Of a stretch of DNA of 35,585 nt, positions 1 to 7,969 are shown piece after piece. Position 1 is the stretch's first letter, and the number at the start of each line of letters is the position of its first letter. The notes below the pieces were generated by a model. It was not told the origin of the DNA. It saw nothing but the letters and a program-made list of their open reading frames with translations, and searched no databases. Origin of the DNA: Candidatus Woesearchaeota archaeon (GTDB lineage: Archaea; Nanobdellota; Nanobdellia; Woesearchaeales; DSVV01); assembly GCA_016205905.1 (NCBI GenBank), contig JACQSP010000090.1, positions 1 to 35,585 on the forward strand, read 5' to 3'. The translations under genes and the position numbers were made by a program.

Positions 1-133
1 GTAAATTTCCTGTCACGCTTTAAAGATCATTCAGCCTTATTATTCGCAAAAGAAGTTCAACCCCATTTATAATATTTGTGGGTGTATTTTATATCTTTTC
101 TTAATTTTATAACGATGTGGTAACAAAAGTAAT

Positions 134-374
134 GATTTGTTTTATCATTTAATATTTTTTCTCTCACTCTCAACTAGTTTGTGGGACGCAGTCCACCGTT
201 ACATGAAAATGTTTGAAAGCTTGAAAGCTCGAAAGTGCGCCATATGAGTCGTACTTTCAAGCGGTCAAGCTTTCTAACCATCTTACCTTTTTTAGTGAAC
301 GTGTCCAATCAGGTAGGAAACAAAAAAATAAATCAGGGTGAACGTTTGGCTTCGCCATAAAACTAAACAAATAC
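134..374. repeat. Composite hairpin element, copy A (MITE-like)
   Basis: This fills most of the gene-free first 383 bases. The left arm (about 171-206) has the family motif GTTTGTGGGACGCAGTCC followed by ACATGAA. The right arm (339-374) has GTGAACG, TTTGGCTTCGCC and the terminal CTAAACAAATAC. Between them (212-274) lies an inner palindrome of 8-base words related to GCTTGAAA on one side and their complement (ACTTTCAAGC, TCAAGCTTTC) on the other. The left end near 134 is a diverged form of the terminal repeat (GATTTGTTTTATC), so that boundary is approximate. No target duplication could be recognised. Bases 1-133 hold nothing I can assign. Confidence 0.7.
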
Positions 375-383
375 AAAAACAAT

Positions 384-1130
384 TTACAGCACTTTAATCT
401 TTCCAGCTTTTATCTCAAAAACTTCACCTTCTTTTATGAGATTTGTAATAATTTTTTCACAGTCCAAAACATTAGACTTCATAATAATCTCTTCAATGTC
501 AGCGCCGTTTCCAGTATCTAGCTCCTTAATTACATTTAACACCTTCTCAATCTTATTCTCTGTTTTGTTTTCAGTTATGTCTCCTATAATTTCTTCTTCT
601 TGGTAATGTTTTGTTGCATTACTTTCTGTCTTTTCAATTCTTTTTTCACTTTCCTTATTCTCAGCACTTTTTTTTGGTTCTGAACTTTCTTTATATGCTT
701 TCTCCCCGTTTGGTTTTGGAATTATGTTTTGCTTTTTCAGCTCAACTTTTCTCAATTCAATCCATTTCCTGTCTTTCAAAGGCTTGATAATTTCAGGCAC
801 AAGGTAAATTTGGTTATTAAACTCTCTGGGCTTGCCTATAACTCGTATACTTTCGCCGATATTAAACCTTGCAAAATTATATTTGTTTCCAAAATCCCTC
901 ACCTGTATGCTTCCTGTTCCGTCGTCAATAGTAAGGTTGTTAAATCTTTCTTCTGATTGTGTATCGATGACAATAGCGATAATATTAACCCTTGACACTT
1001 TTTTTTCGCCGACAATAACATAGTCAGGCGAAAATTCCTCATTGACTTTTACATAGCTCCCGCTGTTTATATCTTCTATTTTAACAATATATGCAGGCCA
1101 TCTTTCATAAGGCTGTTTTAGTTCTTCCAT
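384..1130 (-). CDS. RPA32-like OB-fold single-stranded DNA-binding protein
   Basis: A 248-aa protein. Residues about 45-125 look like an OB-fold of the RPA/tRNA-anticodon type, with NNLTIDDGTGSIQVRDFG and later GESIRVIGKPREFNNQIYLVP. A charged, low-complexity Lys/Glu linker follows (about 135-195), then a C-terminal winged-helix-like region (about 195-248, with ADIEEIIMKSN and GEVFEIKAGKIKVL). OB-fold, linker and winged helix is the layout of eukaryotic RPA2 and of archaeal RPA-associated proteins, which bind single-stranded DNA in replication and repair. It lies downstream of mcm on the same strand, 142 bp away, fitting a replication role. The intervening space holds a palindromic repeat, so co-transcription is uncertain. 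Function is inferred from domain order. Confidence 0.8.
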   Translation of the reverse strand: MEELKQPYERWPAYIVKIEDINSGSYVKVNEEFSPDYVIVGEKKVSRVNIIAIVIDTQSEERFNNLTIDDGTGSIQVRDFGNKYNFARFNIGESIRVIGKPREFNNQIYLVPEIIKPLKDRKWIELRKVELKKQNIIPKPNGEKAYKESSEPKKSAENKESEKRIEKTESNATKHYQEEEIIGDITENKTENKIEKVLNVIKELDTGNGADIEEIIMKSNVLDCEKIITNLIKEGEVFEIKAGKIKVL

Positions 1131-1185
1131 TGTAAAAAAGTTAAATGGTTTGAAAGTTAGGGGGTTTGATGGTAATAATAAACTG

Positions 1186-1270
1186 TAAGAAGTAAAAGGT
1201 AGGGGTAAGAAGGAACAACTGCGATGTTATCATCGTACCTCTTACCTCAAACCTCTTACTTTTTACCTTT
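1186..1270. repeat. GTAAGAG-word palindrome, copy 1
   Basis: An imperfect inverted repeat just after the mcm stop codon. The left arm is made of words like GTAAGAA, GTAAAAG and GTAGGGG, and the right arm is the complement (TCTTACCTC, CTCTTAC). The centre has GGAACAACT and the small hairpin CGATGTTATCATCG, which is shared with copies at 5756, 18681 and 26490. It could fold as a long hairpin in the mcm transcript and might act in termination. That role is speculative. Confidence 0.75.
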
Positions 1271-1272
1271 TT

Positions 1273-4200
1273 TCATATCTTCTGTATCTCTCCTCTTTTT
1301 GGCTCGAATAAGTCACCATTCCTCTTCATTTTTTCAATCAGTTCCATAGTCTTATCTTCTTCAATGCCTTTTTCCTTTGCAGCATCAATTACTGTTTGCA
1401 GAGGTATATTTTTTCCAAGTGTTTCTTCAAGCTCATTAATCAGTTCTCTGACAATTACTATTCTGCTTCTTTCGGTTGTTGAAACACCAGTTGAAATTCT
1501 GTCAATATCTATCTTCCCTGTTTCAGGGTCCATACCTACCTGCTGCAGACAATATTCTAACATGGCTTTTGCTTTTTTTGCGTCTTTTCTGGTTACTTTG
1601 TCACCTAATCTTAGCTTTGCATATGCTTCTGACAGCCTGACAAGGCCTTCAAGCTGTCTTGCAGTTATGGGAATAGTTTTAATTCCTTTACCTTCAGTTG
1701 CCCCAGACGAGCGCATTTGAACATAATAATCTCTTAATTCTTCTATTGCAGCATCAGTTAGTTGCGGGCTCATTCTTTGTTTGGCGTAAACCAAATATTT
1801 TCTTAAAAGCTCAGTAGGTATATCAGGCTCTTCAGTATTTCTCATCTTATGCAGTTCAAGAATAAACTTTGCCATTTGTGTATCTTTTTCCTCGTCAGGA
1901 AGATCCTTTATTGGAAATATTAAATCAAACCTGCTGATTAATGTTGGGGGTAAATCTATTTGTCCGGCAATTGTGCCGTAAGGGTCAAACCGCCCTAATT
2001 TAGGGTTTGCTGCTGCTAATACAGTAGTTTCGCATCTTAATGTCGCCTGGATATTAGCTTTGGAAATGCTGACACTTTGTTGTTCCAATCCTTCGTGCAT
2101 AGCATCCCTGTCTTCGGGCGACATCTTATCCAGCTCGTCCACCATTAGAATACCCTTATTTGCGAGAACCATTGCGCCTGCTTCTAAGCTCCATCCTGAT
2201 AAGAATTCATCTTTGACGACGGCAGCGGTCAATCCCGCGCCGGAATTGTGGCAAATAATTCCGCCAAAACCCGCAACAAAATTTTCATTTTCGGGAACTG
2301 AAATATCGTATACATACTTATGCTTATTTTCAACTTCTTCTATTTTTTTTATTCTGACAAATCCAACATCAGAATTCATGAAGCCAACAAAATCAATTAA
2401 TTCGCTAATCAATTTATCTCCTTCTTCTGTTATTGTAACTTGTATTTGCCTACCCTCTTTTTGTTTATTGAACAGAGTGCTGTGCTCACCAATATATTCT
2501 AAAATTGATTCACCAAACCTTTTTCTTAATTCATTTCCATTCACAACTCCTTCCTGAGCAATAGAACAAAATCTATTAAGCAGCATGGTGTTGCTTAATG
2601 TGTTCGTGGTAATTCTGGTGGATTTGTTCGTCTTTACATTCTTGAAAAAATAGTTTGATAATACCTCTCCAAATTTTTTATATGGCGGCCGTTCATATCT
2701 ATTATCAAATTGTTTTCCTTCTTTCGGGCTTTTTAACTCATAAACATAACCATAATTATGGACATTTCTGCCGTTGATAACTGTTATTTTATCGCAGAAT
2801 TTTTTAGTAAGCGAAGCAATTTTTTTATTATAAAGGAAAATATATAATAAGTCTGACGCCAGTTCTTTTGATTTAGTAACTCCTGCGTCACCTTTGATAT
2901 ATGCTTCAATAAACTCTTGCTGCATTTCTGTGTTAGAATTGAATATTATTTGCGGTATTCTTTTTTCTTTTGCATGCTTATGTGCAACATCACCTAATAA
3001 TTTAACAAAAGTAGTATATGATTCTTTTCCATGAATAACCAGTCTTAAACCATTTTCTCCATGTTTGTTAATGCTAATTTCTTTGTTAAATTTATTCTTT
3101 ACAATATTCTGTAAATCTTTTACAATAGCAGTGTCTTTCTTCCCTAACGTGAATTCAACTTTATAATATTCTTTCTCTTTTGCATGGAGATGCCCTTCTG
3201 CAATAAAATATCCTAATAATCGTGCATACTCTTTATCAATCATGCTTATATTTTTTTGAGCTTTCAAATCATTTGCTCCACTATCAATATTAATATCTAT
3301 TTTTGGTTCTTTTTCATCTTCAATAATAATCTTTTTAGGGATTAATACATAATCATTAGTTCCTAACTCTTGTGAGGTTTTGACCATAATTTTACCATTT
3401 TCAATCGTGTAAATGCTGTGGTCTTTTGTTACAGTTACTTCTCTTCCACTTTCAAGATAAAATTTGAGCAGCTTATCATCAGTAGTATGCCTAAAGACAC
3501 AACTTATCGGTTTCCATTCTAATTTCTTGGTGTCATTATTTAAAGAAAGCGCGAGAATATTCTTTTTTAACGGAACAAAAACATTTTCTTTATTTTCGCT
3601 ATGAGCATCAACAAATTCACCAATCTTTATAATTTGAAGATTATTATTATCTTTGATTAATAAAGATTCATTATATTCTAAACTCACGCCCTTCCCTGAC
3701 ACGTACCTTGCCTTAGGTGCGACGACAGAAGCGCGCTTTAAAATTTGGGATTTCCCGCAACCCGGATCCCCTATCAATAAAATATGTATATCTCCTCTCG
3801 TTTTCACTCCATCTTCTCTATGTTTTGTTACACCACCGACAAACTGCATGCATAATGCTTCCTTAACCCTATCATGCCCAAAAATTCCAGGAGCTAAAGA
3901 ACTTGTTAATTTTTCATAAATTAATGGGTCGCTTGCAAGAACTTTTATTCTTTCTTCATCTTCTGCTGAAATTTCTATATTAGAATAATCCTCCTCGACA
4001 CCTTCTACGCAGTTGGCCTCTATAAGCAAATCAAACTTTGTGCTTTGCCCGCCGGTTTTTAAAATTATGGGTACTTCTTTGATTATGCCAACAACCCTTA
4101 TATTATTACCAGGGTTTGTTCTTTTTTCTGACATTGGGCTTACTAAATCATTTTTTAGGAAGATATTAATTCTTTTTGGCTGCTCACCGCCTTCCATGTC

Positions 4201-4743
4201 TTTGGTAGATTCTTCTAAAACAATACCTTGTGCGTCAACAAGCTCTTTGCTTATCATCTTAAACTTGCCTTTTCTGCCGCAGTTGCATCTGCTTGGCTCC
4301 TTAAACTTTTTCTCGAGCTGAAGAACGGGAATAATATTGCCGCAACTGGGGCATTCAAACCTTGCAGAAGTTACCTGCGGCCTTACATCAGACTTTTGCC
4401 TTACAACACCTTCTGTCCAGATAAATTTGCCCAAATGATTGCTTCTGATATTTCTTATAAGAATATATTGTTCTTTTGGCAGATTTTTTACCCTGACTGT
4501 TATTTGTTTTATATCGTTTGCATTCTCGCCCAAATCAAAATTTTTTATGGCAAGCTCAAATGCTTTAATAGTTTCTTCTGGCTTGTCAAGCAATTCTTCA
4601 GAAACATCTAAATTAAACTTGCACAACTCCTGAAAATCTATAATGAGAACATGTTTGCCCTGCCTTACATTTTCAAATAGCTCTGTTTGGCAGTTTTTCT
4701 CTACAAAATCCTGAAATTTAGTGATTACTTCGTTTACTTCCAT
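1273..4743 (-). CDS. mcm: MCM replicative DNA helicase with an in-frame intein
   Basis: A 1156-aa precursor; without the 480-aa intein the helicase would be 676 aa, the usual archaeal MCM size. The N-terminal domain has a zinc-binding pair (CPSC at 131-134 and CNC at 153-155). The AAA+ core has Walker A GDPGCGKS (325-332), Walker B ILMVDELDKM (about 865-874), sensor-1 region AAANPKLGRFDPYG and the arginine-finger region SRFDL (about 937-941). The C-terminal end resembles the MCM winged helix. MCM unwinds DNA as a hexamer at the replication fork. The intein splits the sequence GKGV/SGAGLTAAVV just after Walker A, so splicing should be needed for activity. A MITE sits about 70 bp upstream of the start. 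The RPA-like gene follows on the same strand. Confidence 0.97.
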   Translation of the reverse strand: MEVNEVITKFQDFVEKNCQTELFENVRQGKHVLIIDFQELCKFNLDVSEELLDKPEETIKAFELAIKNFDLGENANDIKQITVRVKNLPKEQYILIRNIRSNHLGKFIWTEGVVRQKSDVRPQVTSARFECPSCGNIIPVLQLEKKFKEPSRCNCGRKGKFKMISKELVDAQGIVLEESTKDMEGGEQPKRINIFLKNDLVSPMSEKRTNPGNNIRVVGIIKEVPIILKTGGQSTKFDLLIEANCVEGVEEDYSNIEISAEDEERIKVLASDPLIYEKLTSSLAPGIFGHDRVKEALCMQFVGGVTKHREDGVKTRGDIHILLIGDPGCGKSQILKRASVVAPKARYVSGKGVSLEYNESLLIKDNNNLQIIKIGEFVDAHSENKENVFVPLKKNILALSLNNDTKKLEWKPISCVFRHTTDDKLLKFYLESGREVTVTKDHSIYTIENGKIMVKTSQELGTNDYVLIPKKIIIEDEKEPKIDINIDSGANDLKAQKNISMIDKEYARLLGYFIAEGHLHAKEKEYYKVEFTLGKKDTAIVKDLQNIVKNKFNKEISINKHGENGLRLVIHGKESYTTFVKLLGDVAHKHAKEKRIPQIIFNSNTEMQQEFIEAYIKGDAGVTKSKELASDLLYIFLYNKKIASLTKKFCDKITVINGRNVHNYGYVYELKSPKEGKQFDNRYERPPYKKFGEVLSNYFFKNVKTNKSTRITTNTLSNTMLLNRFCSIAQEGVVNGNELRKRFGESILEYIGEHSTLFNKQKEGRQIQVTITEEGDKLISELIDFVGFMNSDVGFVRIKKIEEVENKHKYVYDISVPENENFVAGFGGIICHNSGAGLTAAVVKDEFLSGWSLEAGAMVLANKGILMVDELDKMSPEDRDAMHEGLEQQSVSISKANIQATLRCETTVLAAANPKLGRFDPYGTIAGQIDLPPTLISRFDLIFPIKDLPDEEKDTQMAKFILELHKMRNTEEPDIPTELLRKYLVYAKQRMSPQLTDAAIEELRDYYVQMRSSGATEGKGIKTIPITARQLEGLVRLSEAYAKLRLGDKVTRKDAKKAKAMLEYCLQQVGMDPETGKIDIDRISTGVSTTERSRIVIVRELINELEETLGKNIPLQTVIDAAKEKGIEEDKTMELIEKMKRNGDLFEPKRGEIQKI
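2245..3684 (-). other. MCM intein with LAGLIDADG homing endonuclease
   Basis: A 480-residue insertion at precursor residues 354-833. It starts with Ser (SLEYNESLLI, splicing block A) and ends with CHN followed by Ser (block G). Block B is TKDHS with the conserved Thr439 and His442; block F is VYDISVPENENFVAG. Two LAGLIDADG-type motifs are present, LLGYFIAEG (about 509-517) and FIEAYIKGDAG (611-621), both with the acidic metal-binding residue (Glu516, Asp619). All splicing and nuclease key positions seem intact, so the intein is probably splicing-competent and may still home. Joining the flanks gives the normal MCM sequence GKGVSGAGLTAAVV, which fixes the boundaries to the base. Confidence 0.95.
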
Positions 4744-4812
4744 GTTTCAGGAGCTATTTGTTTGCCTGCTCCAACACCCCCTATGTTTTGCAAATGAAAC
4801 TTAAAATAATTA

Positions 4813-5017
4813 GTATTTGTTTAGCTGATTTCTTTTTTATATCTTTTTTATCGCTCTCAACACGTTTGTGGGCGCAGCCACCCGTCTCATGAATTATTAG
4901 TTATTCGTTCTTCGTCATTCGTAACTAAGAACGAAAAACGAATAACAGTTCTATCATGAACGAATACCTGTTTTATCCTAATGAATCGGTGGCTTCGCCT
5001 TATCACTAAACAAATAA
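4813..5017. mobile_element. Composite hairpin MITE, copy B, with 8-bp target duplication
   Basis: A 205-bp element between mcm and tbp. It begins GTATTTGTTTAGC and ends CTAAACAAATAA, a terminal inverted repeat. It is flanked by a perfect 8-bp direct repeat AATAATTA (4805-4812 and 5018-5025). The left arm (about 4862-4892) has CGTTTGTGGGCGCAGCC and CCCGTCTCATGAA; the right arm has GGTGGCTTCGCC. The inner palindrome (4901-4945) is built from 7-base words ending in TTCG and their complement (ACGAA words). No coding capacity is seen, so it is non-autonomous. The 8-bp duplication points to a DDE transposase acting in trans; the family cannot be named from this. Confidence 0.85.
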
Positions 5018-5062
5018 AATAATTATAATAACATATCAAAGACAATAATAATAACTCTAAAA

Positions 5063-5653
5063 TTATTTTTTCTTTGTTTTCTTTAAATTCTCAATTAACT
5101 TGTCAACTGCTTCATCAACTTCCTTGTCGCTCTTTGTTCCTGTGCATACTATTTTTCCGTTGCTGAACAACAAAAAGGTTGCTTTTGCCTGAGGCAGTTT
5201 GTAAACTAGCCCTGGAAATTGTTCTGGCTCGTATTCAGTATTTTCCAATTTCATTGCTAGAACATTCAAGTTTAGGTCCATGCCTACACTTCCGGAAGCA
5301 ACAATATTTTGGATATTAATCTTTGGCTTGATTTTGATTTTTATGTTAATCTTTTCCAAACTTTTGATAATCTTTTTAATGGATTCTTCTACTTTTTCCA
5401 TGCTTCTTGCGCCTGTGCAGACAACTTTGCCAGAGCTGAAGATCAAAGCAGAAGTTTTTGGCTCCCTTATTCTTATGACTAATCCAGGGAATTGTTCAGG
5501 ATTGTATTCTGTATTGCTTAATGTAGCAGCCATCTTTTCCAATGGTATATCATGCTCCAAAGATGTGCTGACAACAATGTTTACAACATGAATATCTCGT
5601 TTTTCTGGCTCTTGTTTAGGTAATTCTTTTTTTGCCAAATTAATCGCCCCCAT
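5063..5653 (-). CDS. tbp: TATA-box-binding protein (TBP)
   Basis: A 196-aa protein made of the two direct repeats that define the TBP saddle, about residues 21-100 and 110-192. Each repeat has NIV-S or NIVASGSV near its start, then NTEY-PEQFPGLV, then a SSGKVVCTG or SNGKIVCTG strand. TBP binds the archaeal TATA box and recruits TFB and RNA polymerase. It has a short N-terminal extension (KKELPKQEPEKRD) and a Lys-rich tail. Length and repeats match archaeal TBP. A tandem TATA-like box lies upstream. Confidence 0.97.
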   Translation of the reverse strand: MGAINLAKKELPKQEPEKRDIHVVNIVVSTSLEHDIPLEKMAATLSNTEYNPEQFPGLVIRIREPKTSALIFSSGKVVCTGARSMEKVEESIKKIIKSLEKINIKIKIKPKINIQNIVASGSVGMDLNLNVLAMKLENTEYEPEQFPGLVYKLPQAKATFLLFSNGKIVCTGTKSDKEVDEAVDKLIENLKKTKKK

Positions 5654-5705
5654 TAATATTTATTTTATCTATTGGTAGTGAGCAAGCAGTTATCTTGCTT
5701 TTACC

Positions 5706-5723
5706 TTTATAAACCTTTATAAA
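5706..5723 (-). promoter_or_regulatory. Tandem TATA-like boxes upstream of tbp
   Basis: Two copies of TTTATAAA (5706-5713 and 5716-5723), 10 bases apart, lie 53-70 bases upstream of the tbp start on the minus strand. With usual archaeal spacing, transcription would start about 25-40 bases before the ATG. The doubling might allow TBP autoregulation, which is only a suggestion. Confidence 0.5.
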
Positions 5724-5755
5724 TAACTATCTCATATTTAAATACTGTGTTTTTT

Positions 5756-5849
5756 AAAGGTAGGAAAGTAAGAGGTTTGAGGTAAGAGGGAACAACTACG
5801 AGATTATCATCGTACCTCTTACCTCTAACCTCTTACATCTAACTCTTTA
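5756..5849. repeat. GTAAGAG-word palindrome, copy 2
   Basis: The left arm AAAGGTAGGAAAGTAAGAGG continues with words like GTTTGAG and GTAAGAG. The right arm is its complement (CCTCTTACC, CCTCTTAC, ATCTAACTCTTT). The centre carries GGAACAACTACGA and TTATCATCGTACC, shared with the other three copies. It occupies the space between the divergent tbp and thiI genes. Confidence 0.75.
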
Positions 5850-5869
5850 ATAAACATTATTAATATCCA

Positions 5870-5877
5870 CTATATAA
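5870..5877 (+). promoter_or_regulatory. TATA-like box of thiI
   Basis: CTATATAA lies 17 bases before the first possible ATG (5894) and 41 bases before the second (5918). A usual archaeal start site about 25 bases downstream would fall at or just after 5894, which favours translation from 5918. Confidence 0.4.
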
Positions 5878-5917
5878 CACCCCTTGATTTCCGATGGAAC
5901 TTACCTCAACTAATATG

Positions 5918-6991
5918 GATTTGTGTATAATAAGGTACGCAGAAATAGCATTGAAAGGCAAAAACAGGCAATTATTCGAGAAAAAGCTAGTTTACAATCT
6001 AAAAAACTGTTTAAAGTTAAATAAATTGCCTTTTGCTGAAATAAAGCGTTTTGAAGGCAGAATTTTTGTTTTTATAGATAAAAATAACGATTTAGATTTA
6101 AATAACCCTAAAAACCATGATTTAAACACAAATACCCAAAAAAAAGAGGGGTTAGAATCAAATCCTTACTCCTTACTAGCTAACGTGTTTGGCGTTTCTT
6201 CTATTAGTTTCCCTGTTGAAAGTACACTTACACTTGAACCTATCCAAACAGCGATAGACAACCTTATCAAGGAGAGAATTAAAGATAAAGTTAATGGCAA
6301 GAACTTTAACACATTTAGGATTACTACAAAGAAACTTGACCAAACTATTTCTAAATCGTCGCATGAATTCGATGTTGAGCTAGGCAGTTATGTTGAAACT
6401 ATATATAAAAAAAAGGTTTCTTTGAAAGAGTTTGATCTTAATATACAGGTTGAGCTAATTCATGGCAAAGCCTATGTATTTTTAGACAAAGTTAAAGGTG
6501 TTGGTGGTTTGCCATATGGTATTGAAGGCAGAACATTGGCTCTGGTAAAGAACAAGCAAGACCTTTTTGCTGCTTTATTAATGATGAAACGAGGGTGTGC
6601 AGTTGTTTGTTTAACTCTTCCTAGCCTCGAATCAACCTTGAGAACCACATTTCTTAATTACGGCGTTAAACCAAAAATTATAAATGTTAATGCCTTTGAC
6701 AATGAAAAGATAGATGAAATAAAATTTAAAGAAAATATAGAAGATATCACTAAACATCATAAAATAAAAGAATTTGATAAAATAACAATAACCGAAACTA
6801 CTAAATTTCATAAAACAGAAGAATTTGATAAAAGAACAATAGAAGAAATTGCTAAATTTCATCAAATTGAATCAATTGTCACTGGGCAAACATTAAATAA
6901 TTTCAAACCATTAACCAATCTGGTTGAGTTCAGGCCATTGATAGGGATGGATGAAGGAGAGATTAGGTGTAAGATTAAAGAAATGATATAA
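5918..6991 (+). CDS. thiI: ThiI-like tRNA sulfurtransferase with degenerate catalytic half
   Basis: A 357-aa protein from ATG 5918; an in-frame ATG at 5894 would add 8 residues. I chose 5918 because ThiI homologues begin at the equivalent of IIRYAEIALKGKNRQ and because of the TATA position. The N-terminal ferredoxin-like region (about 1-85) and THUMP domain (about 85-190) are well preserved, up to KGVGGLPYGIEGR. In ThiI this is followed by the PP-loop SGGxDS that activates tRNA uridine with ATP; here the place reads LALVKNKQDLFAALLMMKRG (about 207-226), with no SGGxDS. The later RRxMxxxA segment and most of the catalytic domain are replaced by a 17-residue repeat (about 277-317), before VTGQTL and FRPLIG reappear. 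The protein may bind tRNA through THUMP but is probably unable to perform normal thiolation. It could be a decaying gene or a repurposed tRNA-binding protein. Confidence 0.75.
   Translation, partial: DLCIIRYAEIALKGKNRQLFEKKLVYNLKNCLKLNKLPFAEIKRFEGRIFVFIDKNNDLDLNNPKNHDLNTNTQKKEGLESNPYSLLANVFGVSSISFPVESTLTLEPIQTAIDNLIKERIKDKVNGKNFNTFRITTKKLDQTISKSSHEFDVELGSYVETIYKKKVSLKEFDLNIQVELIHGKAYVFLDKVKGVGGLPYGIEGRTLALVKNKQDLFAALLMMKRGCAVVCLTLPSLESTLRTTFLNYGVKPKIINVNAFDNEKIDEIKFKENIEDITKHHKIKEFDKITITETTKFHKTEEFDKRTIEEIAKFHQIESIVTGQTLNNFKPLTNLVEFRPLIGMDEGEIRCKIKEMI
6746..6874 (+). repeat. 51-bp tandem repeat inside the ThiI-like gene
   Basis: Two and a half copies of a 17-codon unit, read as ITKHHKIKEFDKITITE, TTKFHKTEEFDKRTIEE and IAKFHQIES. 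The unit is in phase with the reading frame and lies where the ThiI catalytic domain is normally conserved. Confidence 0.75.
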
Positions 6992-7120
6992 AGTGAATAA
7001 ATTGTTTTATTAATATACCAATTCTTAATTGTTTATTCATAAATCTGAAGTATAATCTGTTATAATTTATTTATTGAATTATGAATTATTATTAATGAAT
7101 CAGTATAGTTAATGTTTATT

Positions 7121-7240
7121 TATTGCTCACTACTCGTTTGTTGGTTGTGGTAGGCTGTTGGTCGTGGACATCATCCCACAATTATTAACGTCGTCCGTTA
7201 TACGACAAACGACATACGACAAACTCGTTTCTGACCACTG
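7121..7240. repeat. Composite hairpin element, copy C, left part and inner palindrome
   Basis: The left arm reads TATTGCTCACTACTCGTTTG, matching the arm of copy F (ATTGCTCACAGCACGTTTGT). The right half (about 7190-7236) has three 7-base words of the form NNACGAC, complementary to TCGT/GTTG words in the left half. The matching right arm (GTGAACGAATGGCTTCGCC) is about 670 bp further on, so the element seems split by the sequence at 7241-7905. The rest of the gap 6992-7120 is AT-rich with nothing assignable. Confidence 0.55.
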
Positions 7241-7343
7241 AAACCTGACATTAATATGTCCACTGGTTTAAAAGCTCTAAACTCCTCAGCAGTTAGCTCA
7301 ATAGGGCTTTTAATAGATGTCCACTGGACAAGTCGGCGTAAGG

Positions 7344-7351
7344 TTTATATA
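7344..7351 (+). promoter_or_regulatory. TATA-like box before the Bro-N remnant
   Basis: TTTATATA preceded by AAGG, 25 bases upstream of ATG 7376. The spacing fits a leaderless archaeal transcript and supports 7376 over the upstream in-frame ATG at 7256. Confidence 0.45.
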
Positions 7352-7375
7352 GATAGCTGGTTTTACAGTCAACTT

Positions 7376-7768
7376 ATGAAAACTGACAATATTCATAATG
7401 CGTTGGTTGTATTTGAAGGTAAACAGATTAGGCGAGTCTGGGTTGATAACCAATGGTTCTTCTCTGTAATTGATATAATCAGAGTATTAACAGAAAGTGT
7501 TGATGCTAAAGATTATTGGTATAGGCTAAAGCAGAGAGAACAAGAAACAAGTGATGTTCAACTATCGACAATTTGTCGACAGTTGAAACTCCTTGCAGAA
7601 GATGGCAAACTTAGAGAAACTGATTGTGCCAATACAAAAAATATGTTTAGAATAATTCAATCAGTTCCTTCCCCAAAAGCAGAACCGTTTACTATTCAAA
7701 AATTCCGAGACACTGTCGCAGAAATTGTCTTGAAGCCACTACTGCCTTTTGCTGAGGAGAGACAATGA
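7376..7768 (+). pseudogene. Truncated Bro-N (phage antirepressor-like) protein
   Basis: About 130 residues from ATG 7376. The sequence NALVVFEGKQIRRVWVDNQW, then FFSVIDIIRVLT, AKDYWYRLKQR, LKLLAEDGK, TDCANT and FRIIQSVPSPKAEPF follow the Bro-N domain found in viral antirepressors and DinD-like proteins. Family members continue after PKAEPF with a conserved KxWLAKVGYERI segment, but here the sequence switches to an unrelated TIQKFRDTVAEIVLK and stops at 7768. The gene is therefore truncated and joined to foreign sequence. A promoter-like box is present, so a short protein might still be made. The origin is probably viral or mobile. Confidence 0.7.
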
Positions 7769-7895
7769 CTTTGCACGCCAGTTTTATCTTGTTGAAACTG
7801 AAAAAGAATTTTGGAGTGTAATGGAACTCGACAGGCAAATAAGTTCAATGCTGTATGAAAGGCTTGCCTTAAGCAGTGAAAAAAACAAATTAAAC
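7749..7895 (+). pseudogene. Fragment of a DUF1016/YhcG-like N-terminal domain
   Basis: In another frame, overlapping the end of the Bro-N remnant, the sequence reads NDFARQFYLVETEKEFWSVM then ELDRQISSMLYERLALSS. DUF1016 (YhcG, PDDEXK-associated) proteins have RQFYL and, after about 30 further residues, NWSVRELxRQINSxLYERLALS. Here the segment between the two is missing and no start or nuclease domain is present, so this is a fragment with an internal deletion. The open frame runs on to 7982, but the part after 7895 is hairpin-arm sequence. Confidence 0.5.
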
Positions 7896-7907
7896 AATCA
7901 TAGTGAA

Positions 7908-7960
7908 CGAATGGCTTCGCCAAGGAACGAAAAACAAACAAAAAGAACAGATAATAATAA
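7908..7960. repeat. Right arm of composite hairpin element, copy C
   Basis: GTGAACGAATGGCTTCGCC followed by AAGGAACGAAAAACAAACA, matching right arms at 339-374, 4977-5017 and 18776-18812. It ends about 10 bases before the rnp3 start, so it probably supplies or replaces the rnp3 promoter region. Confidence 0.65.
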
Positions 7961-7969
7961 TTCACGACC

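Noticed and set aside
2245..3684. A separate homing endonuclease gene within mcm
   Set aside because: The frame is continuous with mcm, and splicing blocks A, B, F and G are present at the exact edges, so it is an intein and not a free gene.
1364..4633. Several plus-strand open frames of 60-165 codons opposite mcm
   Set aside because: The mcm frame is certain by motifs along its whole length; the opposite frames have atypical Ser/Phe-rich composition and no signal.
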